Assembly: GCF_027886425.1 (NCBI RefSeq)
Contig: NZ_CP115671.1
Span: 62,001 to 126,000 of the forward strand
Direction: 5' to 3'
DNA length: 64,000 bases
Source: Brevundimonas vesicularis
GTDB lineage: Bacteria > Pseudomonadota > Alphaproteobacteria > Caulobacterales > Caulobacteraceae
Of the stretch, positions 9,929 through 18,288 are shown in pieces (the first letter of the stretch is position 1; each line of letters opens with the position of its first letter). The translations under genes were made by a program, and so were the position numbers. A model generated the notes under the pieces. It made no database searches. It was not told the DNA's origin and saw only the letters and a program-made list of their open reading frames with translations.

Positions 9929-10651
9929 ATGAATCCGTTGATAATGATACCGGCTCGCATGGCCGCCACTCGCCTGCCGAACAAGCCGCTGGCCCTGATC
10001 GGCGACACGCCGATGATCGTGCGCGCCTATCGCCAGGCCGAGGCCTCGGGCCTGCCGGTCGTGGTCGCCGCCGGCGATCCAGAAATCGTAGAGGCGGTGG
10101 AAGCCGCAGGCGGCCGCGCCGTCCTGACCGACCCGGCCCTGCCGTCGGGCTCGGACCGCATTCGCGCCGCCGTGGACGCCATCGACCCCGAGGGCGATTT
10201 CGACGCCGTCATCAACGTCCAGGGCGACATGCCCTTCGCCAGCCCCGGTCTGGCCGTCGCCTGCGCCGCCATCCTACACGGCGAGCCGACCTGCGACATC
10301 GCCACCCTGGTCGCCGCCGAGGCCGACGGGTCGGACCGGACCAATCCCGATGTGGTCAAGGCGGTGCTGGCTCTGGGCGAAGGCGAACGCCAGGCGCGCG
10401 CCCTCTATTTCACGCGCTCGACCCTGTACGGCGACGCCCCCGTCTGGCGCCACATCGGCGTCTATGGCTATCGCCGTGAGGCGCTGAACCGCTTCTGCGC
10501 CGCGCCGCCGTCGCCGCTGGAAAAACGCGAGAAGCTGGAACAGCTGCGCGCCTTGGAAATGGGCATGCAGATCTGGGCCGCCGTCATCGACGAAGCCCCC
10601 CTGTCCGTCGACAATCCCGCCGACCTGGAGGCGGCGCGGGCGCTGGCCTAG
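9929..10651 (+). CDS. kdsB: CMP-KDO synthetase (3-deoxy-manno-octulosonate cytidylyltransferase)
   Basis: A 240-residue cytosolic enzyme activating Kdo with CTP for lipopolysaccharide core synthesis. The N-terminal MIPARMAATRLPNKPLALI is the nucleotide-binding signature; VINVQGDMPF holds the metal-binding Asp; the late YGYRREALNRF and LEQLRALEMGM segments are also diagnostic. Length is normal. Its TAG stop shares the CTAG tetranucleotide at 10648-10651 with the stop of nudC on the other strand. Confidence 0.96.
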   Translation: MNPLIMIPARMAATRLPNKPLALIGDTPMIVRAYRQAEASGLPVVVAAGDPEIVEAVEAAGGRAVLTDPALPSGSDRIRAAVDAIDPEGDFDAVINVQGDMPFASPGLAVACAAILHGEPTCDIATLVAAEADGSDRTNPDVVKAVLALGEGERQARALYFTRSTLYGDAPVWRHIGVYGYRREALNRFCAAPPSPLEKREKLEQLRALEMGMQIWAAVIDEAPLSVDNPADLEAARALA

Positions 10652-11568
10652 ACCTCCTCGACCCAGGCCTTGATCAGGCTGTGGGCGATGGCGAAGGGCG
10701 GCGGGGCCTGAATGCTCGGATGCTCGCCCGCCAGCACGGCGCGCGCCTCGGCCCGCGTCAGCCAGGCGACGGCTTCCAATTCGGTCTGGTCCGGTTGCGC
10801 CTGATCGTCCGACACCTCCGCGATCAGGCCGATCATCAGTTGCGAGGGAAAGGGCCAGGGTTGGCTGGAGTGATAGGCCGTGGCGATCACGGTCAGGCCG
10901 GCCTCTTCCTTCACCTCGCGGGCGCAGGCCTCCTCGATGGATTCGCCCGGTTCCAGGAACCCGGCCAGAGCCGACATCCGTCCGGCAGGCCAGGCCGCCT
11001 GACGGCCAACCAGGCAGATGGGTTCGGCCCCGCCTTTATAGACCGGCAGCATGATGGTGACCGGATCGACGCGCGGGAAATGCTCGGTCCCGCAGGCCGG
11101 GCAAATCCGCTTCCAGCCGCCCGACGCCGTCTCGCTCAGGGTGCCGCAGTTGGCGCAGAAGCCGTGTTTGCGTCGCCAGTCGAACAGGCTCTTGGCCCCG
11201 CCCGCGATCGCCGCATCCGCTGCCGGCAGGATCGCCGCCGCCGCGCGCATCTCTTGAAAGGCGCCCAGCCCGGCCAGCGGCCCATCGGTCGGATCGATCG
11301 AGCCTTCAAACTCGATGGCGAAGACGGGTTCGTCGTTCCACAGGCCCAGAAACGCCTCGCGATCGCGCACCAGGGTGCGCGCATGGCGCATCTGCAGCCA
11401 CGCCAGCCTCGGCCCCTCGCCCGTCTCCTCAATCAGCGGCCGCCCCTCCCAGAGCACCAGGGCCTGGGCGTAGGGCTTGGCGGCCTGCTCCGCCAGCCAG
11501 TCGGGATCATTCCTCAGGTCCCCGGCCCGATCGAGCGGATTGCCGGCGAAGGTGTTCTGATGGGCCAT
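10648..11568 (-). CDS. nudC: NADH pyrophosphatase (NAD-RNA decapping) NudC
   Basis: A 306-residue Nudix hydrolase. The zinc ribbon has four cysteines (C138, C141, C156, C159), the Nudix box runs from G203 to about L225 (GFLEPGESIEEACAREVKEE), and SQPWPFPSQLM is the array specific to NudC, which cleaves NADH and removes NAD caps from RNA. The start at 11568 (MAHQNTFAGNPLDR) is chosen; the frame extends 26 codons further, into the 5' edge of the SRP RNA region. It is convergent with kdsB and overlaps its stop. Confidence 0.95.
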   Translation of the reverse strand: MAHQNTFAGNPLDRAGDLRNDPDWLAEQAAKPYAQALVLWEGRPLIEETGEGPRLAWLQMRHARTLVRDREAFLGLWNDEPVFAIEFEGSIDPTDGPLAGLGAFQEMRAAAAILPAADAAIAGGAKSLFDWRRKHGFCANCGTLSETASGGWKRICPACGTEHFPRVDPVTIMLPVYKGGAEPICLVGRQAAWPAGRMSALAGFLEPGESIEEACAREVKEEAGLTVIATAYHSSQPWPFPSQLMIGLIAEVSDDQAQPDQTELEAVAWLTRAEARAVLAGEHPSIQAPPPFAIAHSLIKAWVEEV

Positions 11569-11611
11569 GAGGGTTTGTAGCTCTTGATTCCAACCGCCGC
11601 ACCCGTCATAT

Positions 11612-11708
11612 CTCCGCTTGGAGATCGCGGGCGAAGGTTTCGCCAATCTGGTCAGGGCCGGAAGGCAGCAGCCACAACGAATTCCCCTTCGGGTCGCGGT
11701 CTCTACTT
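11612..11708 (+). ncRNA. ffs: Signal recognition particle RNA, small bacterial type (4.5S)
   Basis: The universally conserved SRP RNA core GGTCAGGGCCGGAAGGCAGC is present at 11650-11669, with the GGAA tetraloop and the AGCAGCC internal loop bound by Ffh. The flanks pair as one long hairpin: GAGATCGCGG (from 11621) with the arm ending GTCGCGGTCTC, and GCGAAGG with CCTTCGG. A T-rich run (TCTTTTTC near 11711) follows and would end transcription. Ends are estimated within about ten bases. Ffh and FtsY are encoded in the same window. Confidence 0.92.
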
Positions 11709-11831
11709 CCTCTTTTTCTGCGCTACCGCTCGCCGCACGGCGGCTCGCTGATCGAGCGCGTTTGGTGCGCCATTTTTTGAACGCGAGGGCAGACGGTTGT
11801 GATACGCCACAACTTCTGCGAACGTCGTCCT

Positions 11832-12208
11832 ATGAGACCCGTATGGCTCCTTGGATTGTTGGGGTTGTGCGCCTGTGGATCGGCGCCCGCAGAGCCGCGA
11901 CCGCAGTTGACGGGTTCAGCGTCTACCGGACGATGGGCTGTTACGAGACGGCGCTTCAGACAAACGGCGCTCAGATCGATCTCAACCCTGACGGAACCGT
12001 CCAGATTTCGACGTATAACGGCGACAAATCTCAACGTACTTCCGCAAGTGAAATCGGTCGTCGCCTGTACGAAATGGGCCTCGATGTCAGGAACCCGATC
12101 TACGTCGAGCCGAAAGCATCCAATCGTTACACCGACGTCGTTGGAATTCTTAAGGACTTGCGGATGCGAGGGTACCAGCACGTACGGCTGATGAACTTGC
12201 CTGCATGA
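11832..12208 (+). CDS. ExbD/TolR periplasmic-domain-like lipoprotein, apparently frameshifted
   Basis: Two frames each carry half of a sensible protein. From ATG 11832 one frame encodes a lipoprotein signal, MRPVWLLGLLGLCACGS, with lipobox LCAC, then becomes basic nonsense. From about 11910 the -1 frame encodes TMGCYETALQ and a domain like the periplasmic part of ExbD/TolR (IDLNPDGTVQI..., then YTDVVGILKDLRMRGYQHVRLM), ending at 12208. In that second frame the nearest ATG is 11843. A single-base indel near 11895-11930 would join them; it may be a real mutation, a sequencing error, or recoding. Base composition is less GC-rich than the neighbours. There is no TolQ/ExbB partner nearby. Confidence 0.55.
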
Positions 12209-12254
12209 CCGAGTCGTAGCGCCGCGTTTCCAATCCGAGATAATCCAGCCTTTT

Positions 12255-12287
12255 GGGTGAACGGCCGCTTCGCTGCGGACCTCACCC
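12255..12287 (+). promoter_or_regulatory. Imperfect hairpin in the dnaX leader
   Basis: GGGTGA (12255-12260) can pair with TCACCC (12282-12287) and CCGC with GCGG inside. It ends 18 bases before the dnaX start, so as RNA it would sit against the ribosome-binding region. It could be the terminator-like end of the upstream gene or a translational control element; neither is shown. Confidence 0.35.
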
Positions 12288-12305
12288 GCTGTAAGACTTC
12301 CTCCC

Positions 12306-14153
12306 ATGACGGACAGCGACACGAATCTCGACGGCCCGCCCTGGGAAGAGGACGACGTCGCCCCGCGCGACGAAAACACCGACGACATGTTCGGCGCGCC
12401 TGCCGCAGCGCCAGAGCCGGTCGTGGCGCCCGCTGCCGCCCCCGTCGCCAAGCCCGCCCCCGCCGACGTCGAGGCCCACGTCGATGACGGCGCCGCCTAT
12501 CAGGTGCTGGCGCGCAAATACCGGCCGCGCACCTTCGAGGATCTGATCGGTCAGGAGGCGATGGTGCGCACCCTGACCAATGCCTTCGCCACGGGCCGGA
12601 TCGCCCACGCCTTCATGCTGACGGGCGTGCGCGGCGTCGGCAAGACGACCACCGCTCGCCTTTTGGCTCGCGCCCTGAACAACGAGACCGACGTCATCGA
12701 CAAGCCGTCGCTGGCCCTGACCGCCCACGGCCGGCACGACGCCGCCATCATGGCCGGCCAGCACATGGACGTGATGGAGATGGACGCGGCGTCGCACACC
12801 GGCGTCAACGACATCCGCGACATTCTCGAAAGCGTCCGCTATGCGCCCGTCGAGGCGCGTTACAAGGTCTATGTGCTGGACGAGGTCCACATGCTGTCGA
12901 CGCAGGCGTTCAACGCCCTGCTGAAGACGCTGGAAGAGCCGCCGCCCCACGCCAAATTCATCTTCGCCACCACCGAGATCCGCAAGGTGCCGGTGACGAT
13001 CCTGAGCCGCTGTCAGCGCTTCGACCTGCGTCGTGTCGAGCCGGAAATCCTGGTCGAGCATCTGGGCCGGATCGCAGACCGCGAAGGCATGAAGATCGAG
13101 AACGACGCCTTGGCCCTGATCTCGCGCGCGGCCGAGGGGTCGGTGCGTGACGGCCTGTCGCTGCTGGACCAGGCCCTGGTTCAGGCCGAGCGCGGCGAGA
13201 TGGTCAAGACCGAGACGGTGCGCGACATGCTGGGCCTGGCCGACCGGACCCAGACCATCGCCCTGTTCGAAAGCGTCATGGCTGGACGCACGCCCGAGGC
13301 GCTGGAGAGTTTCCGCACCCTCTACGGCTTCGGCGCCGATCCGGTGCAGGTGACCAACGACCTGTTGGAACATTGCCACGCCGCCTCTGTCGCCAAGATG
13401 CTGGGTCCGAATGCGACGCGCCTGCCCAATGATCAGGCGCAGAAGTTGGCGGCCCTGGGTGCAGCCATTCCAGCGGCGACGTTGTCGCGCACCTGGCAGA
13501 TGCTGCTGAAGGCGCTGGACGAGGTGCGGCGCGCGCCCAATCCGGCCGATGCGGTGGAAATGGCGATCGTGCGCCTGGCCTATGCCGCCGATCTGCCGGG
13601 ACCGGAGGAGGCGCTGAAGCGGCTGCAGTCCGGTGAACCGATGGGCGGCGGCTCGGCCCCGCGTGGTGGCGGTGGTGGAGGCGGCGGCGGAACTTCGGCG
13701 CAGATGGCCGCGCGGCCGGTGATGGCCCCCGCCCTGCCCGATCCGCAGACCTTCGAACAGGTCGTCGCCCTGATCGGCGAGAAGCGCGAGGTCGGACTTC
13801 AGATGGATGTGGAGCGGTATGTGAAGCCGGTCTCGTTCAAGCCCGGCGCCATCGTCTATGAAAGCGTCCAGGGCGCGCCCATCGAACTGGCCCGCAAGCT
13901 GTCGGCCCGCCTGCGCGAATGGACCGGTCGCACCTGGCTGATCGCCGCCAACGGCCAGGGCGGGGCCGAGACGGTCATCGAAGTCCAGAAAAAGGCCCGC
14001 GCCGCCGAACGCGCCGAGGTCGAGGCCAATCCCTTCGTCCAGGCGGTGCTTCAGGCCTTCCCCGGCGCCAAGCTGGGCGAGATCAAGACCATCGCCCCGA
14101 CCGTGGTCACCCCGGAAATCCCCGACGTGGTCGAGGACGACGACGAGGATTGA
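12306..14153 (+). CDS. dnaX: DNA polymerase III subunit gamma/tau
   Basis: A 615-residue clamp-loader ATPase. An acidic/Ala-Pro-rich N-terminal extension of about 60 residues precedes the AAA+ domain; Walker A GVRGVGKT is at 107-114, Walker B VYVLDEVHM follows, and SRCQRFDLRR is the arginine-finger sensor region. The zinc module between Walker A and DAASHTGV lacks the four cysteines of the standard family. A glycine-rich linker (about residue 455) leads to the tau region. Its position after ffs is typical; ybaB and recR are not adjacent here. Confidence 0.97.
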   Translation: MTDSDTNLDGPPWEEDDVAPRDENTDDMFGAPAAAPEPVVAPAAAPVAKPAPADVEAHVDDGAAYQVLARKYRPRTFEDLIGQEAMVRTLTNAFATGRIAHAFMLTGVRGVGKTTTARLLARALNNETDVIDKPSLALTAHGRHDAAIMAGQHMDVMEMDAASHTGVNDIRDILESVRYAPVEARYKVYVLDEVHMLSTQAFNALLKTLEEPPPHAKFIFATTEIRKVPVTILSRCQRFDLRRVEPEILVEHLGRIADREGMKIENDALALISRAAEGSVRDGLSLLDQALVQAERGEMVKTETVRDMLGLADRTQTIALFESVMAGRTPEALESFRTLYGFGADPVQVTNDLLEHCHAASVAKMLGPNATRLPNDQAQKLAALGAAIPAATLSRTWQMLLKALDEVRRAPNPADAVEMAIVRLAYAADLPGPEEALKRLQSGEPMGGGSAPRGGGGGGGGGTSAQMAARPVMAPALPDPQTFEQVVALIGEKREVGLQMDVERYVKPVSFKPGAIVYESVQGAPIELARKLSARLREWTGRTWLIAANGQGGAETVIEVQKKARAAERAEVEANPFVQAVLQAFPGAKLGEIKTIAPTVVTPEIPDVVEDDDED

Positions 14154-14162
14154 GGGTTCGGC

Positions 14163-14717
14163 CTATCGCGGCGCGCGCTTGGCCAGGATGCGTTGCAGGG
14201 TGCGGCGGTGCATGCCCAGGCGGCGCGCCGTCTCCGAGACATTGTGGTCGCACAGCTCATAGACGCGCTGGATATGTTCCCAGCGCACGCGGTCTGCGCT
14301 CATCGGGTTTTCGGGCGGCTCGGGGGAATCGCCGGTGGCGAGCAGGGCCTTGACCACGTCGTCGGCATCGGCGGGCTTGGACAGATAGTCGACAGCGCCG
14401 GCCTTGACCGCCGCGACCGCCGTGGCGATGGCGCCGTAGCCGGTCACCATGACGATGCGGGCGTCCTCGCGCTTTTCGCGCACCGCCTCGACGATCTTCA
14501 GGCCGTTGCCGTCCTCAAGCCGCATGTCCAGCACGGCGAAGGCCGGGGCCTTGTCGCGCAGCAGCTGCATCGCCTCGGCGACCGATTCAGCGGTCGTCAC
14601 CTGAAAGCCGCGCGCCTCCAGCGCCCGCCCCATCCGGGTGCGCAGGGCCTGATCGTCATCCAGCAGCAGCAGGGACTTGTCGGGCAGGGCGGCGATGCGG
14701 GCTTCGAGTTCTGACAT
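14163..14717 (-). CDS. regA: RegA/ActR/PrrA-type redox response regulator
   Basis: A 184-residue regulator with a receiver domain (acid pocket LLLDDDQAL, phosphoacceptor D64 in AVLDMRLEDG, VTGYG and DYLSKPAD) and a C-terminal Fis-type HTH, MSADRVRWEHIQRVYELCDH then MHRRTLQRILAKRAPR. That HTH is nearly invariant in the RegA family, which controls respiration, carbon fixation, nitrogen and hydrogen metabolism in response to redox state. It lies 87 bases downstream of regB. The symbol follows the family name. Confidence 0.94.
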   Translation of the reverse strand: MSELEARIAALPDKSLLLLDDDQALRTRMGRALEARGFQVTTAESVAEAMQLLRDKAPAFAVLDMRLEDGNGLKIVEAVREKREDARIVMVTGYGAIATAVAAVKAGAVDYLSKPADADDVVKALLATGDSPEPPENPMSADRVRWEHIQRVYELCDHNVSETARRLGMHRRTLQRILAKRAPR

Positions 14718-14804
14718 GCGTTTCTCTCCTGCCGCTTCAAGTCGGGACGGGTAGCGCGCGGGTCAAGGCCAAGGTTCCGCCTGCGACGCTTCGACCCAAT
14801 CGCT

Positions 14805-16259
14805 TCACGCCGCGACCTCCAGCGCCGGCCGCGCCCACCGCACCGCCACGCGCGCGCCGCGTGCCGAACCCTTGGCGTCCGATTGCGGCAGGCCCTGGCC
14901 CACGCTGACCGAGCCGCCGGTCCGTTCCAGCAGCGTGCGGGCGATGAAGAAGCCCAGCCCCATGCCGCCCTGGCTGGGGGCGATAGGCGGCTCGACAGTT
15001 GCGCGAGGCTTGGAGGGTCTGGCGGCGGCGGCGATCTGGGCGGCCAGGGCCTGGCGCGCCTTGCCCTGCGGCCGACTGGTCACATAGGGCTCGCCCAGCC
15101 GGGGCAGGATGTCCCCCGCAAAGCCCGGGCCATCGTCCAGAATCTCGATCTCGATCCAGCCGGCGTCCACCACCGCCTGGACCCGCACCGTCGTCTTGGC
15201 GAAATCGGCGGCGTTCTCGACCAGGGTGGACAGGCCGTGGATCACCTCGGGCATCCGGCGCACGCGCGGCGCGGGCTGACCCGGCGGCGTCTTGACCAGC
15301 ACATCAAAGGCCAGGTCGAAGCCCCGGTGCGGTTCCACCACCTCTTCCAGCAGGGCCTTCAGCGAGACGTCGGCATATAGGGCGTCGTCGCCCTCGGGCT
15401 GTTGCGACAGCTGGGTCAGTATGCCCCGGCACCGTTCGGCCTGTTGCAGGATCAGAGCCGCATCCTCGGCCGCGTCGCTGTCGGGGGCTGAAGCGCGTTG
15501 AAGCTCTTTCGCCACCACCTGAATGGTCGCCAGCGGCGTGCCTAGTTCGTGCGCCGCCGCCGCCGCCAGGCCGCCCAGCGCCGCCAGCCTCTGTTCGCGT
15601 TGCAGCACGTCCTGGGTGGTCGCCAGGGCCAACTCCAGCTTCTCCGCATCGGCCGCCACCCGCCAGGCGTAGCCGGCGGTGAAGACCACGCCGGTCACCA
15701 AAGCCATGGCCATGCCGAGACGATACAGCGTCGGCAGGTGGAAGTTCTCGTGCGGTCGCCACGGCAGAGGCTCGGACCAGAAGAACAGCACCCCGACCGC
15801 GATCAGGGCCAGCACGCCCAGCATCAGGGCCTGACGCGCCGGCAGGGCCGCCGCCGCGATCGTCACGGGCGCGACCAGCAGCAGACAGAACGGGTTCTCC
15901 AAGCCGCCTGTCAGACCCAGCAGCACCCCCAGTTGAAAGATGTCGAAGCCCAGGTGGATCGCCGTCGTGCGCCCGTCCGGCAGGCTGGCCTCCAGCCGGC
16001 GCACCCGCGCCATGGCCCCCACGTTCACCGCCGCGCTGATGGCGATCACGATCAAGCAGGGCCAGAGCGGCAGGGGAAAATGCAGCCCCTGATGCGCCGT
16101 CAGGATCGCGGCGCTCTGGCCGATGATCGTCAGCCAGCGCAGAACGATCAGGGTCCGCAGCGAAAACCCGCGGCCGCGACGCGGCGCATCGCTCCAGCCG
16201 TTCAACGGCTCCGAAGACGATGCGCCGTGCGGCGCCATGCGGGCTTCTGTCGAGGTCAC
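14805..16259 (-). CDS. regB: RegB/ActS/PrrB-type redox sensor kinase
   Basis: A 484-residue membrane kinase. Six hydrophobic segments span about residues 38-200; the quinone-binding heptapeptide GGLENPF is at 118-124. The H-box AAAAAHELGTPLATIQ has phosphorylated H237, and C277 lies exactly 40 residues after it, matching the H225/C265 spacing of Rhodobacter capsulatus RegB, whose cysteine is the redox switch. The ATP-binding domain is C-terminal (ILDDGPGFAG, GMGLGFFIARTL), with an Ala-rich insertion near residue 400. The start used is GTG 16259; ATG 16238 is an alternative. Confidence 0.94.
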   Translation of the reverse strand: MTSTEARMAPHGASSSEPLNGWSDAPRRGRGFSLRTLIVLRWLTIIGQSAAILTAHQGLHFPLPLWPCLIVIAISAAVNVGAMARVRRLEASLPDGRTTAIHLGFDIFQLGVLLGLTGGLENPFCLLLVAPVTIAAAALPARQALMLGVLALIAVGVLFFWSEPLPWRPHENFHLPTLYRLGMAMALVTGVVFTAGYAWRVAADAEKLELALATTQDVLQREQRLAALGGLAAAAAHELGTPLATIQVVAKELQRASAPDSDAAEDAALILQQAERCRGILTQLSQQPEGDDALYADVSLKALLEEVVEPHRGFDLAFDVLVKTPPGQPAPRVRRMPEVIHGLSTLVENAADFAKTTVRVQAVVDAGWIEIEILDDGPGFAGDILPRLGEPYVTSRPQGKARQALAAQIAAAARPSKPRATVEPPIAPSQGGMGLGFFIARTLLERTGGSVSVGQGLPQSDAKGSARGARVAVRWARPALEVAA

Positions 16260-16303
16260 ACGCCTTCTATAGACCGATCACATCCGTTTCGTGAGAGGCC
16301 GTC

Positions 16304-16927
16304 ATGCCGCGTCGTTCCATCCTGCTGTTCGCGGGCGCCTGCATCGCCATCGCCGTGGCGCTGGCCATCATCACGGTAGTGGTGGTCAGCGGTCGTGCGC
16401 CCACGTCGGACGGCGCCAAGGTGACGTCGACCGGCCAGCCCCTGGTCGGCGGCGACTTCAAACTGGTCAATCAGGATGGACAATCCGTCGATCAGACGAT
16501 GCTGAACGGCAAATGGAGCCTGGTCTTCTTCGGCTTCACCTACTGCCCCGAGTTCTGCCCGACCACCCTGGCCGAGCTGGGCGCGGTGCAGCAGCGGCTG
16601 GGCGACAAGGCGGAGGATCTGCAAATCGTCTTCGTCAGTGTCGACCCCGAACGCGACACGCCCCAGGCGCTGAAGGACTATCTGTCATCCGACGGCTTTC
16701 CCAAGGGGACTATCGGCCTGACGGGCACGCCCGAACAGGTGGCGACCGCCGCCAAAGCCTACCGCGCCTTCTATCAGAAGGTCGGCGAGGGCGAGGGCTA
16801 TACGATGAACCACTCCCTGACCGTCTATCTGATGGGCCCTGACGGCAAGTTCCGCACCGCCGTCGCCTATGGAATGGGGCCGGACAAGACGACCAGGATC
16901 ATCGAACAGGCGATGGCGCGGGGTTAG
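16304..16927 (+). CDS. senC: SCO1/SenC/PrrC family copper chaperone
   Basis: A 207-residue protein with an N-terminal membrane anchor (about residues 6-28) and a periplasmic thioredoxin fold carrying the copper ligands C81 and C85 (TYCPEFCPTT) and H170 (MNHSLTVYL). SCO proteins deliver copper to, or reduce, the CuA site of cytochrome oxidase. It is divergent from regB, 44 bases apart start to start, an arrangement echoing the regB-senC-regA loci of purple bacteria. Function as an oxidase assembly factor is inferred from the family. Confidence 0.93.
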   Translation: MPRRSILLFAGACIAIAVALAIITVVVVSGRAPTSDGAKVTSTGQPLVGGDFKLVNQDGQSVDQTMLNGKWSLVFFGFTYCPEFCPTTLAELGAVQQRLGDKAEDLQIVFVSVDPERDTPQALKDYLSSDGFPKGTIGLTGTPEQVATAAKAYRAFYQKVGEGEGYTMNHSLTVYLMGPDGKFRTAVAYGMGPDKTTRIIEQAMARG

Positions 16928-16947
16928 CGGCGACCCCATAATCCTTT

Positions 16948-16978
16948 TGCAGGGTGATGCATTATATGTTGCCCTGCA
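16948..16978 (+). promoter_or_regulatory. Perfect inverted repeat upstream of phaZ
   Basis: TGCAGGG (16948-16954) and CCCTGCA (16972-16978) are perfect 7-base arms separated by an AT-richer 17-base spacer containing GCATTATATG. It ends 29 bases before the phaZ start and 21 bases after the senC stop. It may be an operator (arm centres 24 bp apart, about two helical turns) or a leader hairpin. Confidence 0.5.
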
Positions 16979-17007
16979 CAAACGGCGCTCGGCCGTATCG
17001 GATCGTC

Positions 17008-18288
17008 ATGCTCTACGCCTTTCATGAACTCGCCTACCAGTCGGCGCTGCCGTTCCGGGTCGGCGCGCAACTGGCCCGCAGCTTCTGGACCTCGCCGTTC
17101 AACCCGGCGGCCGACACCGCCATCGGCCGCACCGCCTACGCCTCGGCCGAACTGTTCGAGAGCGTGACGCGGCGCTACGGCAAGCCGGCCTGGAAGCTGG
17201 AAACCATCGACATCGGCGGCAAGCCAGTGCGCACCACCGAACAGGTGATCTGGCAGAGCCCGTGGTGCCGCCTTGTCCGCTTCGCCCGCAACATCGGCGA
17301 CTTGAAGCGCGCCAAGAAGCCCGCCTCCGGCCCGGCCGTCCTGATCGTGGCGCCGCTGTCGGGCCATTACGCCACCCTGCTGCGCGGCACGGTCGAGGCC
17401 TTCCTTCAGGACCACGACGTCTATGTCACCGACTGGGTCAACGCCCGCCAGGTGCCGATGCTGGAGGGGCGGTTCGATTTCTTCGACTACATCGACCACG
17501 TCCGGCTGATGCTGGCCGAGATCGGCGGCCGCGCCCACGTCGTCGGCGTGTGCCAGCCCGGCCCGCCCGTTCTGGCCGCCGGCGCGGTGATGGCCGAGGA
17601 CGAGGACGAAAACCGTCCCCTGTCGATGACCTTCATGGGGTCGCCCATCGACGCGCGCCTGTCGCCGACCGTGACGAACCAGTTGGCCGAGGAAAAGCCC
17701 TTCACCTGGTTCAAGTCGAACATGATCCACACGGTGCCCCTGCCCTATGCGGGCTTCGGGCGGCGCGTCTATCCGGGCTTCGTCCAGCTCTACAGCTTCA
17801 TGTCGATGAACGAGGATCGCCACCGCGACGCCCACTGGAACTATTTCACCAGCCTGATCGCCGGCGACGGCGACGAGGTCGAAAAGCACGAGGAATTCTA
17901 CGACGAATATCTGTCGGTGCTGGACCTGACCGAAGAGTTCTATCTCCAGACCATCGACATCGTCTTCCAGCAGCATCTGCTGGCGCGGGGCCTGTTGGAG
18001 CATCGCGGGCGCAAGGTCGATCTGTCCAGGATCACCGACATCGGCCTGATGACCGTCGAGGGCGAGAAGGACGACATCTCCGGTGTCGGCCAGACCCAGG
18101 CCGCGCACGGCCTGTGCCCCAACATTCCCGAAGATCGCCGCGTCCTCTACGTCCAGCCGGGCGTGGGCCATTACGGCGTGTTCAACGGCCGTCGCTTCCG
18201 TGACGAGATCTATCCCCGCGTGCGCGATTTCATCGCCCAGAACGAGGCCGCCGGTGGCGTACCGCAACGGTCAGCGGCTGCCGCTTGA
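17008..18288 (+). CDS. phaZ: Intracellular polyhydroxyalkanoate depolymerase
   Basis: A 426-residue cytosolic enzyme mobilising polyhydroxybutyrate granules. The start at 17008 gives MLYAFHELAYQSALPFRVGA, the usual family opening; upstream in-frame starts lie inside the inverted repeat. The nucleophile elbow reads GVCQPGPP, so the nucleophile is C182 instead of serine, as in characterised intracellular depolymerases. GVGHYGVFNGRRFRDEI near the C-terminus holds the catalytic His. The end overlaps the YgjP-like gene by 35 bases. A phasin-like gene is found at 35.1 kb. Confidence 0.93.
   Translation: MLYAFHELAYQSALPFRVGAQLARSFWTSPFNPAADTAIGRTAYASAELFESVTRRYGKPAWKLETIDIGGKPVRTTEQVIWQSPWCRLVRFARNIGDLKRAKKPASGPAVLIVAPLSGHYATLLRGTVEAFLQDHDVYVTDWVNARQVPMLEGRFDFFDYIDHVRLMLAEIGGRAHVVGVCQPGPPVLAAGAVMAEDEDENRPLSMTFMGSPIDARLSPTVTNQLAEEKPFTWFKSNMIHTVPLPYAGFGRRVYPGFVQLYSFMSMNEDRHRDAHWNYFTSLIAGDGDEVEKHEEFYDEYLSVLDLTEEFYLQTIDIVFQQHLLARGLLEHRGRKVDLSRITDIGLMTVEGEKDDISGVGQTQAAHGLCPNIPEDRRVLYVQPGVGHYGVFNGRRFRDEIYPRVRDFIAQNEAAGGVPQRSAAAA

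Noticed and set aside
13660..13700. Glycine-codon run in dnaX as programmed frameshift site making gamma
   Set aside because: There is no A-rich slippery heptamer as in E. coli; the run is explained as a Gly linker.
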